Part shown: one piece after another, positions 8,812 to 20,733 of the stretch
Position numbering within the stretch: position 1 is the first letter of the stretch
Layout: the number at the start of each line of letters is the position of its first letter
Origin: Vreelandella zhanjiangensis DSM 21076
GTDB taxonomy: Bacteria; Pseudomonadota; Gammaproteobacteria; Pseudomonadales; Halomonadaceae
Length of the DNA stretch: 64,000 nt
Reading direction: 5' to 3'
Assembly (NCBI RefSeq): GCF_000377665.1
Contig: NZ_KB898653.1
Span: 62,001 to 126,000, forward strand
The notes under the pieces: generated by a model
The model's input: the letters and a program-made list of their open reading frames with translations, nothing else
Told to the model about the DNA's origin: nothing
Database searches by the model: none
Position numbers and translations under genes: made by a program

Positions 8812-9479
8812 GTGGGTTAACGGGATTGCTGAATAGCCTGCCAGCAAGTGCTGCCAAGCGGTTAGACGATGGGTTAGCGCAGCTTGGTTTAACCGTCACG
8901 ACGCACCAGCGCGAGCAGCTGTTGGGGTTTGTCGCGCTATTGCACAAGTGGAACAAGGCTTATAACCTCACGGCAGTCCGTGAGGTTGACGAGATGGTTT
9001 CGCGTCACGTGCTGGATAGCGCCGCCGTAGCACCCTATGTACAGGGCCCGGCGCTGCTTGATGTTGGTGCTGGACCTGGCCTTCCGGGTATCGTATTGGC
9101 CATTCTTAACCCGGCCTTAGCGGTTACCCTGGTGGACAGCAATGGCAAAAAAGTCCGTTTTCAGCGTCAAGCCATAATGGAGCTTGCCCTGGAAAACGTG
9201 ACCGCGAGCCAGGCACGCGTGGAGCAGTTTAAAGACCAAGCGTTTGATCAAGTGATTTCCCGGGCGTTTGCAAGCTTAGTAGACTTTGTGACGTTGACCC
9301 GCGAGTTGCCTGCCGCCAATGGGCAGTGGCTGGCCATGAAAGGCCCCGGCGCTGACGACGAACTGCGAGAACTACCCAGCGGAATTAGGTTGCAAACGCG
9401 CCATCTGCTGAAAGTCCCTTTTGAAACGGCCGAGCGACAGCTGTTGATTCTGAACCCCAGGAAGGAGTTGAGTAAGTGA
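8808..9479 (+). CDS. rsmG: 16S rRNA (guanine527-N7)-methyltransferase
   Basis: RsmG (GidB) uses S-adenosylmethionine to methylate G527 of 16S rRNA. The SAM-binding motif [16 protein letters not shown] is at about residues 83-98, preceded by [12 protein letters not shown] and RHVLDS, both characteristic of the family. At 223 residues it is slightly longer than E. coli RsmG (207). The start ATG overlaps the mnmG stop codon and the end overlaps the parA start, so mnmG, rsmG and parA are translationally coupled. Confidence 0.96.
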   Translation: MSGLTGLLNSLPASAAKRLDDGLAQLGLTVTTHQREQLLGFVALLHKWNKAYNLTAVREVDEMVSRHVLDSAAVAPYVQGPALLDVGAGPGLPGIVLAILNPALAVTLVDSNGKKVRFQRQAIMELALENVTASQARVEQFKDQAFDQVISRAFASLVDFVTLTRELPAANGQWLAMKGPGADDELRELPSGIRLQTRHLLKVPFETAERQLLILNPRKELSK

Positions 9480-10243
9480 GCCAGATCATTGCCCTGACCA
9501 ACCAAAAAGGCGGCGTGGGCAAGACCACCTCGGCCGTTAACCTGGCTGCCAGTCTTGCCGCGCTTGACCGTCGGGTACTGCTGGTGGATCTTGATCCGCA
9601 AGGTCACGCCAGTATGGGCAGTGGGATCGACAAGCACGAACTCGATAAAAGCGTCCTGGATGTCCTGCTGGGTGAAGCGACGGCTGCCGATACTATCGTG
9701 CGGCAACTACCGGTTCACTATGATGTTCTACCCGGAAACGGTGATCTGACCGCGGCTGAAGTCGAACTGCTGGATCTGGATAAGCGCGAAAGCTGCCTTA
9801 CCACGGCACTGGCTTCAGTGGCCGATAATTACGATGTGGTACTGATCGACTGCCCGCCTTCGCTGAACATGCTCACCGTCAATGCACTCACGGCGGCGGA
9901 CAGCGTGCTGATTCCGCTCCAGTGCGAGTTCTATGCGTTGGAAGGCCTCTCGGCGCTGCTGGATACCGTTGAGCAGATCAAGCAAAGCGTGAACCCTGAC
10001 TTGGCGGTCGCTGGCATATTGCGCACCATGTACGATAAGCGCACAAGCCTAACGCGGGAAGTGGATAAGCAGCTGCGTGATTTCTTTGGCGATGCGCTGC
10101 TTAAAACGACGATCCCGCGCAATGTGAAAGTGGCAGAAGCGCCAAGTCACGGGGTGCCCGTCACGCAATATGCCCGCTTTTCACGGGGCAGCCAGGCGTA
10201 CCGTGTACTGGCAAAAGAAATGATTCGTCGGTTATCGCTATAA
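9476..10243 (+). CDS. parA: Chromosome partitioning ATPase ParA/Soj
   Basis: ParA is a deviant-Walker ATPase that forms nucleoid-bound dimers and drives segregation of ParB-bound origins. Motifs are the deviant Walker A NQKGGVGKTTSAVNLA near the N-terminus, VLLVDLDPQGHAS (Walker A') and VVLIDCPPSLNMLT (Walker B). Length 255 is typical of chromosomal Soj proteins. The start is GTG overlapping the rsmG stop; the next gene is parB after 27 bp. Placement next to the probable origin fits its role. Confidence 0.96.
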   Translation: MSQIIALTNQKGGVGKTTSAVNLAASLAALDRRVLLVDLDPQGHASMGSGIDKHELDKSVLDVLLGEATAADTIVRQLPVHYDVLPGNGDLTAAEVELLDLDKRESCLTTALASVADNYDVVLIDCPPSLNMLTVNALTAADSVLIPLQCEFYALEGLSALLDTVEQIKQSVNPDLAVAGILRTMYDKRTSLTREVDKQLRDFFGDALLKTTIPRNVKVAEAPSHGVPVTQYARFSRGSQAYRVLAKEMIRRLSL

Positions 10244-10270
10244 CGTATTGATAAGTACGAGGGAAAGCGA

Positions 10271-11200
10271 ATGACGCGTAAACGCGCGCTAGGACGTGGC
10301 CTGGATGCCCTAATTGGTGCGGGCGCCCGTCGCCGTGACAGTTTAGAACTTACTGGAGGCTCCACTTTAGAGGCTCATGACGATGTTACTGTTGTGGCTG
10401 CAGCCACAGAGGTGGCACCTGAGCGTTTGGAGCGGCTGCCGCTTGGTCAGCTAACGCGCGGCAAATACCAGCCGCGGCGGGACATTCAGCCAGAAGCGCT
10501 TGAAGAGCTTGCCGATTCTATTCGTGCCCAGGGCGTAATGCAGCCTATTGTGGTGCGTCCGATCGGCGAAAACCGTTATGAGATTATTGCCGGTGAACGG
10601 CGTTGGCGCGCCGCCCAGCTAGCCGAGCTTGATGTGATCCCTGCGGTTATCCGTGAGGTGAGCGATGAAGTTGCCCTGGCGCTGGCGCTTATTGAAAACA
10701 TTCAGCGCGAAAACCTTAACGCAATTGAGGAAGCGCTGGCGCTTAAACGCCTGGGTGATGAGTTCGAACTAACGCAACAGCAAATCGCTGACGCGGTAGG
10801 TAAGTCACGCACTCAGGTGGCCAACCTGCTACGTCTGCTGGCGCTGGATGGTGAGGTGCAAACGCTGCTCGAGCGCGGCGATCTGGATATGGGCCATGCC
10901 CGCGCGCTGCTTTCCTTGACCAGTGCGCAGCAGCGTCAGGTGGCTCATGAAGTGGTGAATAACGACCTGACCGTAAGGGCAACCGAAGCGCTGGTTAAAA
11001 AAGTCCAAACCAGCCAAAGCGTTCCTAAAACGCCCAGCCGAGCCAACAAAACATCTGACGTTGCGCGTCTGGAGACTCAGCTAGGCGAATTGCTCGGTGC
11101 GCCGGTATCCATTGATCACGGCAATAAAGGCAAAGGCAAGGTGACCATCCGCTATACAAGCCTTGATGAGCTGGATGGAATTCTGGCGCATATTAAGTAG
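10271..11200 (+). CDS. parB: Chromosome partitioning protein ParB/Spo0J
   Basis: ParB is a CTP-dependent DNA clamp that loads at parS sites near the origin. The N-terminus carries the ParA-activating RALGRGLDALIG peptide (residues 5-16), then KYQPRRDI, the CTP-binding box GERRWRAA (108-115), ENIQRENL, a helix-turn-helix around LTQQQIADAVGKSRTQVANLL, and a C-terminal dimerisation domain. Length 309 is ordinary. I did not find a consensus parS (TGTTTCACGTGAAACA) in the window by reading; it may lie outside. Confidence 0.96.
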   Translation: MTRKRALGRGLDALIGAGARRRDSLELTGGSTLEAHDDVTVVAAATEVAPERLERLPLGQLTRGKYQPRRDIQPEALEELADSIRAQGVMQPIVVRPIGENRYEIIAGERRWRAAQLAELDVIPAVIREVSDEVALALALIENIQRENLNAIEEALALKRLGDEFELTQQQIADAVGKSRTQVANLLRLLALDGEVQTLLERGDLDMGHARALLSLTSAQQRQVAHEVVNNDLTVRATEALVKKVQTSQSVPKTPSRANKTSDVARLETQLGELLGAPVSIDHGNKGKGKVTIRYTSLDELDGILAHIK

Positions 11201-11304
11201 CAGGTTAAATAGCAGGCTTATTAAAGAAAGCGTCTAAAAGCGGCTATTTTTCACCCTTTGGTAGCAAGTCTGTACCTAAACGCGTTAAATACGCGCAACT
11301 TCGG

Positions 11305-11333
11305 TTGAAGGTGTGATAGCGCTTCCCTATAAT
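11305..11333 (+). promoter_or_regulatory. Sigma-70 promoter of the ATP synthase operon
   Basis: TTGAAG at 11305-11310 and a perfect TATAAT at 11328-11333 with a 17-base spacer. It lies about 67 bases before atpI in the 199-bp gap after parB. Confidence 0.75.
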
Positions 11334-11399
11334 CGCGCAAGATTTGTGCAGGTTGCTTAGAACGTTAAGGGCAACTGTTCGCTAGCAGGGTGCTGGGCA

Positions 11400-11798
11400 A
11401 TGGTACAACGTGTTGAAACCCAGCGACGGAAGGCTTACGTCATCCGGCTTACTACCGCACAGCTTATGGTAGCGCTTGTCGGAATATTGATGGCTTACCC
11501 AGTAGCGCGCATGCCGGGCGTCTTCTCCGTAGCAACAGGCGCTTTGGTGGCCTTGCTACCCCAGGCTTTTTTTATACAGCGAATGGGCATCCTGCACAGC
11601 AAGCGAACATCGCGAAGCGGTGTTGATTTATTTCGTGCCGAAGCAGGCAAGTTTGGTTTGACGGTGGCACTGTTTAGCGCAGTGTTTGTGGTAGCGCCCC
11701 CCTCAAACCCCGCTTTCTTCTTTAGTGCTTATGTGGCGGTCGTTCTGATGCATGGGCTAACGCCGTTGTTTATGCGCAGACATCGCACACTTGATTGA
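11400..11798 (+). CDS. atpI: ATP synthase subunit I (AtpI)
   Basis: AtpI is a small membrane protein thought to assist assembly of the c-ring; it is not part of the final enzyme. The 132-residue sequence has four hydrophobic segments (approximately residues 18-35, 42-58, 82-99 and 103-120) separated by short charged loops, and a central LPQAFFIQRMG stretch common in the family. It is the first gene of the atp operon, 12 bp ahead of atpB, with the operon promoter upstream. Family identity rests on hydropathy and position as much as on motifs. Confidence 0.88.
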   Translation: MVQRVETQRRKAYVIRLTTAQLMVALVGILMAYPVARMPGVFSVATGALVALLPQAFFIQRMGILHSKRTSRSGVDLFRAEAGKFGLTVALFSAVFVVAPPSNPAFFFSAYVAVVLMHGLTPLFMRRHRTLD

Positions 11799-12638
<840 letters not shown>

Positions 12639-12647
12639 TGTGATTGA

Positions 12648-12659
12648 TATCACGTGATA
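12648..12659. promoter_or_regulatory. 12-bp palindrome TATCACGTGATA between atpB and atpE
   Basis: A perfect palindrome with the CACGTG core; CACGTGAT recurs at 12662-12669. It starts ten bases after the atpB stop. The CACGTG core is shared with parS, but the flanks do not match the parS consensus. Confidence 0.35.
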
Positions 12660-12667
12660 AGCACGTG

Positions 12668-12710
12668 ATTTCAAAAACTAAGGTTTTAAAAACTAAGATT
12701 TCAAAAACCC
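12668..12710. repeat. 15-bp imperfect tandem repeat (2.9 copies) between atpB and atpE
   Basis: Copies are ATTTCAAAAACTAAG (12668-12682), GTTTTAAAAACTAAG (12683-12697) and the truncated ATTTCAAAAACCC (12698-12710). The A-rich leader precedes the strong AGGAGC ribosome site of atpE, whose product is needed in about ten copies per enzyme; it may help translation initiation or carry an A-rich protein-binding site. Confidence 0.7.
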
Positions 12711-12734
12711 GTTTCATTAACCCTCAACCCTTAA

Positions 12735-12989
<255 letters not shown>

Positions 12990-12999
12990 TGATAGCTTT

Positions 13000-13021
13000 A
13001 CCGGGCGGTTAACCGCTCGGT
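13000..13021 (+). other. Intercistronic hairpin atpE-atpF
   Basis: A 22-bp near-perfect palindrome centred on GTTAAC (ACCGGGCGGTT / AACCGCTCGGT), 11 bases after the atpE stop. It could stabilise the atpE segment of the mRNA against 3' decay or reduce read-through into atpF, favouring the high c-subunit stoichiometry. Confidence 0.5.
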
Positions 13022-13066
13022 CTTGTTTGACACCGGTCGCCACGAACTTGTCAGAGGTACATCCCT

Positions 13067-13537
13067 GTGAATATCAACATGACGCTTATCGGGCAGACGA
13101 TCGCCTTCGCGATCTTTGTCTGGTTTTGCATAAAGTACGTGTGGCCTCCGATCAGCAACGCGCTTAACGAGCGTCAGAAAAAAATTGCTGATGGCTTGGA
13201 TGCAGCCAGCCGTGCTACCCGTGATCTTGAGCTAGCTCAAGAGCGGGCAGAACAGACGCTGCGTGAGAGCAAGGAACAAGCTTCTCAGATTCTTGAACAG
13301 GCCAACAAGCGCTCTGCTCAGATGATTGAAGAAGCCCGCGAGCAGGCCCGCGCTGAAGGCGAGCGCCTGACGGCGAACGCACGTTCTGAGATCGAGCTTG
13401 AAGTGAACCGCGCGAAAGAAGAGCTGCGTGCCCAGGTGTCTCATCTGGCAATCGTAGGCGCTGAGCGTGTTCTAGAAGCCTCCGTCGACGAGAAAGCGCA
13501 TCGCGAGCTGCTTGATAAGCTAGCCGCTGAACTGTAA
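13067..13537 (+). CDS. atpF: F1Fo ATP synthase subunit b
   Basis: Subunit b is the peripheral stalk that stops the F1 head from turning. One N-terminal membrane helix ([22 protein letters not shown], residues 5-26; membrane part about 8-24) is followed by a long, charged, Ala/Glu-rich coiled coil to the end. Length 156 equals E. coli AtpF. Start is GTG with AGAGGT about ten bases ahead. atpH follows after 11 bp with the ribosome site AAGGAGGTG. Confidence 0.97.
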   Translation: MNINMTLIGQTIAFAIFVWFCIKYVWPPISNALNERQKKIADGLDAASRATRDLELAQERAEQTLRESKEQASQILEQANKRSAQMIEEAREQARAEGERLTANARSEIELEVNRAKEELRAQVSHLAIVGAERVLEASVDEKAHRELLDKLAAEL

Positions 13538-13548
13538 GGAGGTGAATC

Positions 13549-14085
13549 ATGGCGGAATTACTTACCGTCGCTCGTCCTTACGCTAAGGCGGCGTTTGAAC
13601 ACGCACGTGATAATGACGCGCTTGATAGCTGGTCGCAGGCGCTAGGTTTTCTAGGCGCCGCTGTGGCTGATAGCGACGTTCGTCGTCTGCTGAGCAGTCC
13701 GAAAGTTGAGAACGAAAAGAAAGTTGCTCTGTTGGTGGATCTTTTTCCAGAACGGCAAAGCGACACGTTAACTCGTTTTTTGGACGCTTTGGCCGACCAG
13801 GGTCGCTTGATGTCACTGGCCTCAATTGCTGAGCAGTTCGAGCGCTTACGCGCAGAACATGAGCAGCGTGTTGAGGTAATGGTAACGTCAGCCTATAAGC
13901 TGACGGCCGCACAGCAGACCAAGCTCGCAAACGCGCTCAAGAAACGTCTGAATCGCGAAATCTCCATTACTACTCAGGTAGACAAGTCGCTTATTGGCGG
14001 TGTCATCCTGCGTGCCGGTGATACCGTCATTGACGGTTCGGTGCGTGGTCGATTGAACCGCCTTTCCGAAGCGCTGACCGCTTGA
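13549..14085 (+). CDS. atpH: F1Fo ATP synthase subunit delta
   Basis: Subunit delta connects the top of F1 to the b stalk. The protein (178 residues, family about 177) starts with the characteristic [12 protein letters not shown] and ends with the conserved IDKSLIGG-like segment [21 protein letters not shown] and a LNRLSEAL tail. A strong AAGGAGGTG ribosome site precedes the ATG. It is followed 16 bp later by atpA. Confidence 0.97.
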   Translation: MAELLTVARPYAKAAFEHARDNDALDSWSQALGFLGAAVADSDVRRLLSSPKVENEKKVALLVDLFPERQSDTLTRFLDALADQGRLMSLASIAEQFERLRAEHEQRVEVMVTSAYKLTAAQQTKLANALKKRLNREISITTQVDKSLIGGVILRAGDTVIDGSVRGRLNRLSEALTA

Positions 14086-14101
14086 GTCTGAGGGACATGG
14101 C

Positions 14102-15646
14102 ATGCAGCAACTGAATCCTTCCGAGATCAGCGACATCATCAAGCAGCGTATTGAAAAGCTTGACGTCGCATCTGAAGCCCGTAATCAGGGCACCATTGTT
14201 AGCGTTTCTGACGGTATCGTGAAAATTCACGGCCTCGAAGACGCAATGTTTGGTGAAATGATTGAATTTCCTAACAGCGTCTTTGGCATGGTACTTAACC
14301 TGGAGCGCGACTCCGTAGGTGCCGTTGTCCTGGGTGACTACCTGCTGCTTGAAGAAGGCATGACCGCGAAATGCACCGGTCGTATTCTTGAAGTGCCGGT
14401 AGGTCCTGAGCTGATTGGCCGCGTTGTCGATGCGCTGGGTAACCCCATCGATGGCAAAGGCGACATCAATGCCAAGATGACCGACGCCGTCGAAAAAGTG
14501 GCGCCGGGCGTTATTACCCGTCAGTCGGTTGATGAACCGATTCAAACGGGTCTGAAATCTATCGATGCCATGGTGCCAATCGGTCGTGGTCAGCGTGAGC
14601 TGATCATTGGTGACCGCCAGATTGGTAAATCGGCCATTGCTATCGATGCGATTATCAACCAGAAAGGCAAGGGCGTTACCTGTGTGTACGTGGCGATTGG
14701 TCAGAAGCAGTCGACCATTGCCAACATCGTGCGCAAGCTTGAAGAGCATGGCGCGATGGAACATACCATCGTCGTCGCTGCTGGTGCTGCCGATCCGGCA
14801 CCCATGCAGTTCCTCTCCGCGTATTCCGGTTGCACCATGGGTGAGTACTTCCGTGACCGTGGCGAAGACGCGATGATCGTCTATGACGATCTCTCCAAGC
14901 AGGCTGTGGCTTACCGCCAGGTATCTCTGCTGCTGCGTCGTCCGCCGGGTCGTGAAGCCTACCCGGGTGACGTGTTCTATCTCCACTCGCGTCTTTTGGA
15001 GCGTGCGGCACGCGTCAACGTCGACTACGTCGAGAAATTCACCAATGGTGAAGTGACAGGCAAAACCGGTTCCTTGACCGCGCTGCCGATCATCGAAACC
15101 CAGGGTGGCGACGTGTCTGCGTTCGTTCCGACCAACGTGATCTCGATCACCGATGGTCAGATCTTCCTGGAAACCAACCTGTTTAACTCCGGTGTTCGTC
15201 CGGCGATTAACGCAGGCCTGTCGGTTTCCCGTGTTGGTGGTGCAGCGCAGACCAAGATCATCAAGAAGCTGGGTGGTAGCGTACGTCTGGCCCTGGCTCA
15301 GTATCGTGAACTGGCGGCGTTCTCGCAGTTTGCTTCTGACCTTGATGAAGCCACGCGCAAGCAGCTTGAACACGGTCAGCGTGTTACCGAGCTGATGAAG
15401 CAGAACCAGTACTCGCCGATGTCTGTGGCAGAAATGGCTCTCTCGCTGTATGCCGCCAATGAAGGCTACCTGGATGACGTGAGCGTCGACAAGGTGCTGG
15501 ACTTCGAACGTGCCCTGCACGGTTACATGAAGTCCGAGCATGGCGATCTGCTCGACAAGATCAACCAGACCGGTGACTACAACGACGAGATTAAAGACGG
15601 CATGAAGTCGGGTCTCGAGAAGTTCAAGGCGACTCAGAGCTGGTAA
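14102..15646 (+). CDS. atpA: F1Fo ATP synthase subunit alpha
   Basis: Alpha is the regulatory nucleotide-binding subunit of F1. The 514-residue protein has the N-terminal beta-barrel, the P-loop [15 protein letters not shown] (about residues 169-183), the [14 protein letters not shown] and [15 protein letters not shown] stretches, and the alpha-specific [12 protein letters not shown] with its conserved Arg finger region. Sequence closely follows the E. coli subunit. It is followed by a GC-rich hairpin before atpG. A long open frame on the opposite strand here is a coding shadow. Confidence 0.98.
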   Translation: MQQLNPSEISDIIKQRIEKLDVASEARNQGTIVSVSDGIVKIHGLEDAMFGEMIEFPNSVFGMVLNLERDSVGAVVLGDYLLLEEGMTAKCTGRILEVPVGPELIGRVVDALGNPIDGKGDINAKMTDAVEKVAPGVITRQSVDEPIQTGLKSIDAMVPIGRGQRELIIGDRQIGKSAIAIDAIINQKGKGVTCVYVAIGQKQSTIANIVRKLEEHGAMEHTIVVAAGAADPAPMQFLSAYSGCTMGEYFRDRGEDAMIVYDDLSKQAVAYRQVSLLLRRPPGREAYPGDVFYLHSRLLERAARVNVDYVEKFTNGEVTGKTGSLTALPIIETQGGDVSAFVPTNVISITDGQIFLETNLFNSGVRPAINAGLSVSRVGGAAQTKIIKKLGGSVRLALAQYRELAAFSQFASDLDEATRKQLEHGQRVTELMKQNQYSPMSVAEMALSLYAANEGYLDDVSVDKVLDFERALHGYMKSEHGDLLDKINQTGDYNDEIKDGMKSGLEKFKATQSW

Positions 15647-15652
15647 TGTCTG

Positions 15653-15670
15653 GCCCGCCTGCGGGCGGGC
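15653..15670 (+). other. Intercistronic hairpin atpA-atpG
   Basis: A 7-bp all-GC stem GCCCGCC / GGCGGGC with a 4-base loop, seven bases after the atpA stop. There is no adjacent T-run, so it is more likely an mRNA stability or processing element than a terminator. Confidence 0.5.
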
Positions 15671-15711
15671 TTGCCTACTTTCTGAGAGCCACGAACGAAG
15701 GGTAGATCGCT

Positions 15712-16596
15712 ATGGCAGCTGCAAAAGAGATACGCACCCAGATTGGGAGCATCAAAAATACGCAGAAGATCACCAGCGCCATGGAAATGGTGGCTGCATC
15801 GAAAATGCGTAAAGCACAAGATCTAATGAAGGCCAGCCAGCCTTACGCCAAGCAGATTCGTAACGTGGTAGGCCACCTGGCTAACGCCAATCCTGAGTAC
15901 ACGCACGACTATATGGTCGAGCGTAACGAGGTGAAGCGCGTTGGTTATATTGTGGTTTCCACTGACCGTGGGTTGTGTGGCGGGTTGAACGTCAACCTGT
16001 TCAAAGCCGTGGTGAAAGACGCCGTGGCCTGGAAACAGGAAGGCGCTGAGCTGGACTTCTGTGCCCTCGGCTCCAAGGCCGGTGCTTTCTTCCGTAACTA
16101 TGGCGGCAACCTGATTGCAGCCAAGAGTGGCATGGGAGAGAAGCCGACCGTCGAGGGTTTGATCGGAAGTATCAAGGTCATGCTCGAAGCGTACGACGAA
16201 GGACGACTCGATCGCCTGTTCGTGGTGTATAACGAATTCGTTAACACCATGACCCAGAGGCCGGTGGTTCGTCAGCTTCTTCCGCTGTCGCCCGATATGG
16301 GTGTCGGTGAGCACGACGAAGAAGACGCCCGTCCCGGAAGTTGGGACTACCTGTATGAACCGGATGCCAAGGCGTTGCTTGATAGCCTGCTAGTTCGTTT
16401 CGTCGAATCACAGGTGTATCAGGCGGTAGTCGAAAACGGTGCTTGCGAACAGGCAGCCCGTATGATCGCTATGAAGAGTGCCACCGATAACGCAGGCAAC
16501 CTGATTGATGATCTGGAGATGGTCTATAACAAGGCTCGCCAGGCTGCTATCACCCAGGAAATTTCCGAGATCGTCGGCGGCGCTTCAGCCGTATAA
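15712..16596 (+). CDS. atpG: F1Fo ATP synthase subunit gamma
   Basis: Gamma is the central rotating shaft. The N-terminal helix begins [20 protein letters not shown] and continues [15 protein letters not shown], and the C-terminal helix contains [19 protein letters not shown] and [16 protein letters not shown], all hallmarks of the family. Length 294 compared with 287 in E. coli. There is a 73-bp gap with a small stem-loop before atpD. Confidence 0.97.
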   Translation: MAAAKEIRTQIGSIKNTQKITSAMEMVAASKMRKAQDLMKASQPYAKQIRNVVGHLANANPEYTHDYMVERNEVKRVGYIVVSTDRGLCGGLNVNLFKAVVKDAVAWKQEGAELDFCALGSKAGAFFRNYGGNLIAAKSGMGEKPTVEGLIGSIKVMLEAYDEGRLDRLFVVYNEFVNTMTQRPVVRQLLPLSPDMGVGEHDEEDARPGSWDYLYEPDAKALLDSLLVRFVESQVYQAVVENGACEQAARMIAMKSATDNAGNLIDDLEMVYNKARQAAITQEISEIVGGASAV

Positions 16597-16602
16597 CGCC
16601 TA

Positions 16603-18049
<1,447 letters not shown>

Positions 18050-18073
18050 TCCCGTCCATTAGGGGGATTCGCT

Positions 18074-18502
18074 ATGGCGAATAGCTTCACTTGCAATATC
18101 GTCAGCGCTGAAGCATCTATCTTCTCAGGCACTGTTGAGCAGGTAGTGGCTTCCGGGATGATGGGTGACCTGGGCATCTTGCCAGGTCACGCTCCGCTGC
18201 TGACCGAGCTTCAGCCGGGTCCGATCCGTGTGATCCACGATGGCGGCAAGGAAGAAAACTTCTTTGTCTCAGGCGGCTTTATGGAAGTCCAGCCTGATGT
18301 CGTGACGATCCTGGCTGATGCGGCTGCGCGTGCCAGCGACCTCAATGAGGCCGCTGCTGAAGAAGCGCGCAAAGAAGCCCTGAAAGCCTTTAACGAGAAG
18401 TCAGCTGAGCTTGACTATACTCGTGCGGCGGCAGAACTTGCCGAAGCTGTTGCCCAGTTGCGTACGATTCAGCAACTGCGTAAAAAGGCGGGTAAAGGCT
18501 AA
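18074..18502 (+). CDS. atpC: F1Fo ATP synthase subunit epsilon
   Basis: Epsilon binds gamma and inhibits hydrolysis through its C-terminal helices. The N-terminal beta-sandwich includes [32 protein letters not shown] and [12 protein letters not shown]; the C-terminal two-helix part is Ala/Glu-rich and ends [12 protein letters not shown]. Length 142 compares with 139 in E. coli. It is the last gene of the operon, followed by a strong terminator. Confidence 0.97.
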   Translation: MANSFTCNIVSAEASIFSGTVEQVVASGMMGDLGILPGHAPLLTELQPGPIRVIHDGGKEENFFVSGGFMEVQPDVVTILADAAARASDLNEAAAEEARKEALKAFNEKSAELDYTRAAAELAEAVAQLRTIQQLRKKAGKG

Positions 18503-18523
18503 AAAAACGCACTTAGCGTTCAT

Positions 18524-18569
18524 AAAACGCTCCTTGAACCCGTGTTAGGGTTTAAGGAGCGTTTTTTTT
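18524..18569 (+). terminator. Intrinsic terminator of the ATP synthase operon
   Basis: A long hairpin: outer stem AAAACGCTCCTT / AAGGAGCGTTTT, inner stem AACCC / GGGTT, followed by eight T. Starts 22 bases after the atpC stop. Confidence 0.95.
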
Positions 18570-18611
18570 GTCTGGTAGAATGATGGTTGTCAGCAACGTA
18601 GGAGGATGGCG

Positions 18612-19994
18612 ATGGCATTGAGTGATGAAACCTTGCAGGAACTAAAAGCCGAGCTGCTCGACGAGCTGGTCAAAGATGAACCCAGTAAGGAACTGCTTTC
18701 TGAACGATTAGCTGAAATTCGCTCCGCCGATATTGGTGAAGTGCTCGAAGAGCTGATTGAAGAAGACGAAGAGCTGCAGGCGGCGCTATCGATTCTGGAT
18801 GTGCTTTCCACCGAGCGTGCGGCAAATGTACTGGGCTACCTGCCTGGAGAAAGCCAGCTTGAAGTCGTTGGCGAATTAGGCGATACCCAGGTACTCAAGC
18901 TATTAGAGGAAATGGGCTCTGATGAGCGGGCCGATTTATTTAACCTGCTGGGCGATGACCGACGCGAAGCGCTGTTGCGGCGTATGGCCCACCAGGAGCG
19001 TGAAGACCTCAAACGGTTAGCCAGCTACGAAGAAGGAACGGCCGGCGCCATTATGACCTCTGACTATGTCGCCATAGCCAGTGGCATGACGGTGTCTCAA
19101 GCGCTGATGCGCGTGCGTCAAACGGCCCCAGACGCTGAAACGGTGTATCAGCTGTATATATTGGACAGTGACGGTGAGTTGATTGGCACGATGTCACTGC
19201 GCCAGCTGATGGTTGCACGTCCTGGGGCGGTGGTTGATGACATCATGATCAAGGATGTGATCAGCACCACGGTGGATGAAGAGCAGGAAGAAGTGGCGCG
19301 TATCGTGGCGCGTTATGATTTGCTTGCACTACCGGTGATTGATAACGATGGCAGGATGGTGGGTATTGTTACCCACGATGACGCTATGGACGTTGCCGAG
19401 TCTGAGGCCACCGAGGATTTCCATAAAGGGATGTCGATCGGTCAGCTAGAAGATGGTGTAAGCCGTGTACGGCTGTGGAGCCTTTATCGCAAGCGGGTTT
19501 TTTGGCTGGTATTACTGGTATTTGCCAATCTGTTTTCCGGTGCGGGTATTGCCTACTTTGAAGATATTATTGCCGCCCAGGTGGCGCTGGTGTTCTTCCT
19601 GCCTTTATTGATTGGCAGCGGCGGTAACGCGGGTGCTCAGGCCGCTACGCTGATGGTACGCGGGATGGCAACCGGCGATGTAGGGGTTAAAGACTGGAGT
19701 AAAATGCTTGGGCGAGAACTGTTGGTCGCAGGCTCGTTAGGGCTCACCATGGCGATTGCCGTGACCCCGATCGGTATTTTACGCGGTGGCAATGAAGTGG
19801 CCATGATTGTGGCGCTAAGCATGGTAACGATCGTACTGTTTGGCAGTCTGATCGGGATGTGCTTACCCTTCGTGCTTGAGCGCTTCAAGGTCGACCCGGC
19901 CACCGCCTCCGCACCTTTGGTAACCACGTTGATCGATGCCACGGGCGTATTGATTTACTTCACCATTGCGACATCGATTCTCTCCCATACCTAG
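18612..19994 (+). CDS. mgtE: Magnesium transporter MgtE
   Basis: MgtE is a homodimeric Mg2+ channel gated by cytoplasmic magnesium. The N-terminal acidic helical domain (about residues 1-125, with SDERADLFNLLGDDRREALLRRM) is followed by two CBS domains (about 130-250) and five membrane helices with the pore motif PLLIGSGGNAGAQAATL. Length 460 is normal. AGGAGG at 18600-18605 with six-base spacing selects the ATG at 18612 over the ATG at 18606, which directly abuts it. It follows the atp terminator and is probably transcribed alone. Confidence 0.95.
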   Translation: MALSDETLQELKAELLDELVKDEPSKELLSERLAEIRSADIGEVLEELIEEDEELQAALSILDVLSTERAANVLGYLPGESQLEVVGELGDTQVLKLLEEMGSDERADLFNLLGDDRREALLRRMAHQEREDLKRLASYEEGTAGAIMTSDYVAIASGMTVSQALMRVRQTAPDAETVYQLYILDSDGELIGTMSLRQLMVARPGAVVDDIMIKDVISTTVDEEQEEVARIVARYDLLALPVIDNDGRMVGIVTHDDAMDVAESEATEDFHKGMSIGQLEDGVSRVRLWSLYRKRVFWLVLLVFANLFSGAGIAYFEDIIAAQVALVFFLPLLIGSGGNAGAQAATLMVRGMATGDVGVKDWSKMLGRELLVAGSLGLTMAIAVTPIGILRGGNEVAMIVALSMVTIVLFGSLIGMCLPFVLERFKVDPATASAPLVTTLIDATGVLIYFTIATSILSHT

Positions 19995-20003
19995 CGCTTG
20001 ACG

Positions 20004-20029
20004 TGGGTACGGCCCTAGCGCCGTACCCA
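20004..20029. terminator. Convergent hairpin between mgtE and the PAP2 gene
   Basis: A perfect 10-bp stem TGGGTACGGC / GCCGTACCCA with a 6-base loop. It overlaps the last codons of the reverse-strand PAP2 gene. There is no T-run on either side, so termination is plausible but not certain. Confidence 0.5.
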
Positions 20030-20614
20030 ACCGCGGTTGATCAGCGGCGAAAACACCAGGTGATAGCAGCGCATGACAACGCGCTCATAAAGCGGCAGAA
20101 CCAACCAGGCGCGACCAAGGCCGGTCAGTGCAGCCGCCACCGGTGCAAGCATCAACGCGCCTATCATGTCCTGAGGAAAGTGAATTCCCAGAAAGATTCT
20201 GGCCCAGGCGACCGGCAGGGCAAGTAATAACAGACAGTGCCCGATACGCCGGGTGGCATCAAAAAGAGTCAGGCTGAAAGCCATGGTCAGCATGATCGTC
20301 AGGTGGTTGCTGGGAAAGGCGGGCGTGGCCGCATGTACCTGAAGGTATTCGCCCACAGGCACCATGAAAGGACGTGGCATGGGCCACAGCACGCCGATGG
20401 CCCAGCTTGCCGCTAACGCCATCACCGTTGCAATGAATGCTTCCAGTAGCGGACGTTTAAGCGTTTCATCGCCGAACAGCCAGCCGATGATAAGAAGCGC
20501 CGGTACCAGCAAGATAATATCCGAGGCGCACCAGTGGGCAATCAGCACAAGCCAGGCAGGCGAGTCGGGGGGCGAATTGAGCAGTTCGAAAAGAGCCAGA
20601 TTGAGCGCGTCCAT
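20015..20614 (-). CDS. PAP2-family phosphatase (BcrC/undecaprenyl-diphosphatase-like)
   Basis: An integral-membrane acid phosphatase of the PAP2 superfamily; family members dephosphorylate undecaprenyl diphosphate or lipid phosphates at the periplasmic face. The tripartite signature is visible: RP at residues 81-82, PSNH at 101-104 and ARIFLGIHFPQD (Arg139, His145, Asp149). The lysine normally seven residues before the first-motif Arg is not seen (Gly74 there), so motif 1 is degenerate. About five membrane helices; 199 residues. A BcrC-like role would duplicate UppP encoded 2 kb away; substrate is inferred only. Confidence 0.8.
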   Translation of the reverse strand: MDALNLALFELLNSPPDSPAWLVLIAHWCASDIILLVPALLIIGWLFGDETLKRPLLEAFIATVMALAASWAIGVLWPMPRPFMVPVGEYLQVHAATPAFPSNHLTIMLTMAFSLTLFDATRRIGHCLLLLALPVAWARIFLGIHFPQDMIGALMLAPVAAALTGLGRAWLVLPLYERVVMRCYHLVFSPLINRGWVRR

Positions 20615-20733
20615 GTCTTCCAGAGCATCATGGTTAATATAGAAGCAGGCTTTTTTGGCCCGCCGCGTACGCTTGCTTTAGTAAGCAGCGCGACGCTCTA
20701 GGACCGCGTTTATCGTTGATTGTTCTAAGATGC

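Noticed and set aside
12648..12667. Possible parS site (CACGTG cores between atpB and atpE)
   Set aside because: Only the central CACGTG agrees with TGTTTCACGTGAAACA; few flanking bases match. No consensus parS was found anywhere in the window by eye.
14027..15541. Long open frame on the reverse strand across atpA
   Set aside because: It lies wholly antisense to the highly conserved atpA and has low-complexity His/Arg/Gly-rich composition typical of a coding shadow, with no recognisable domain.
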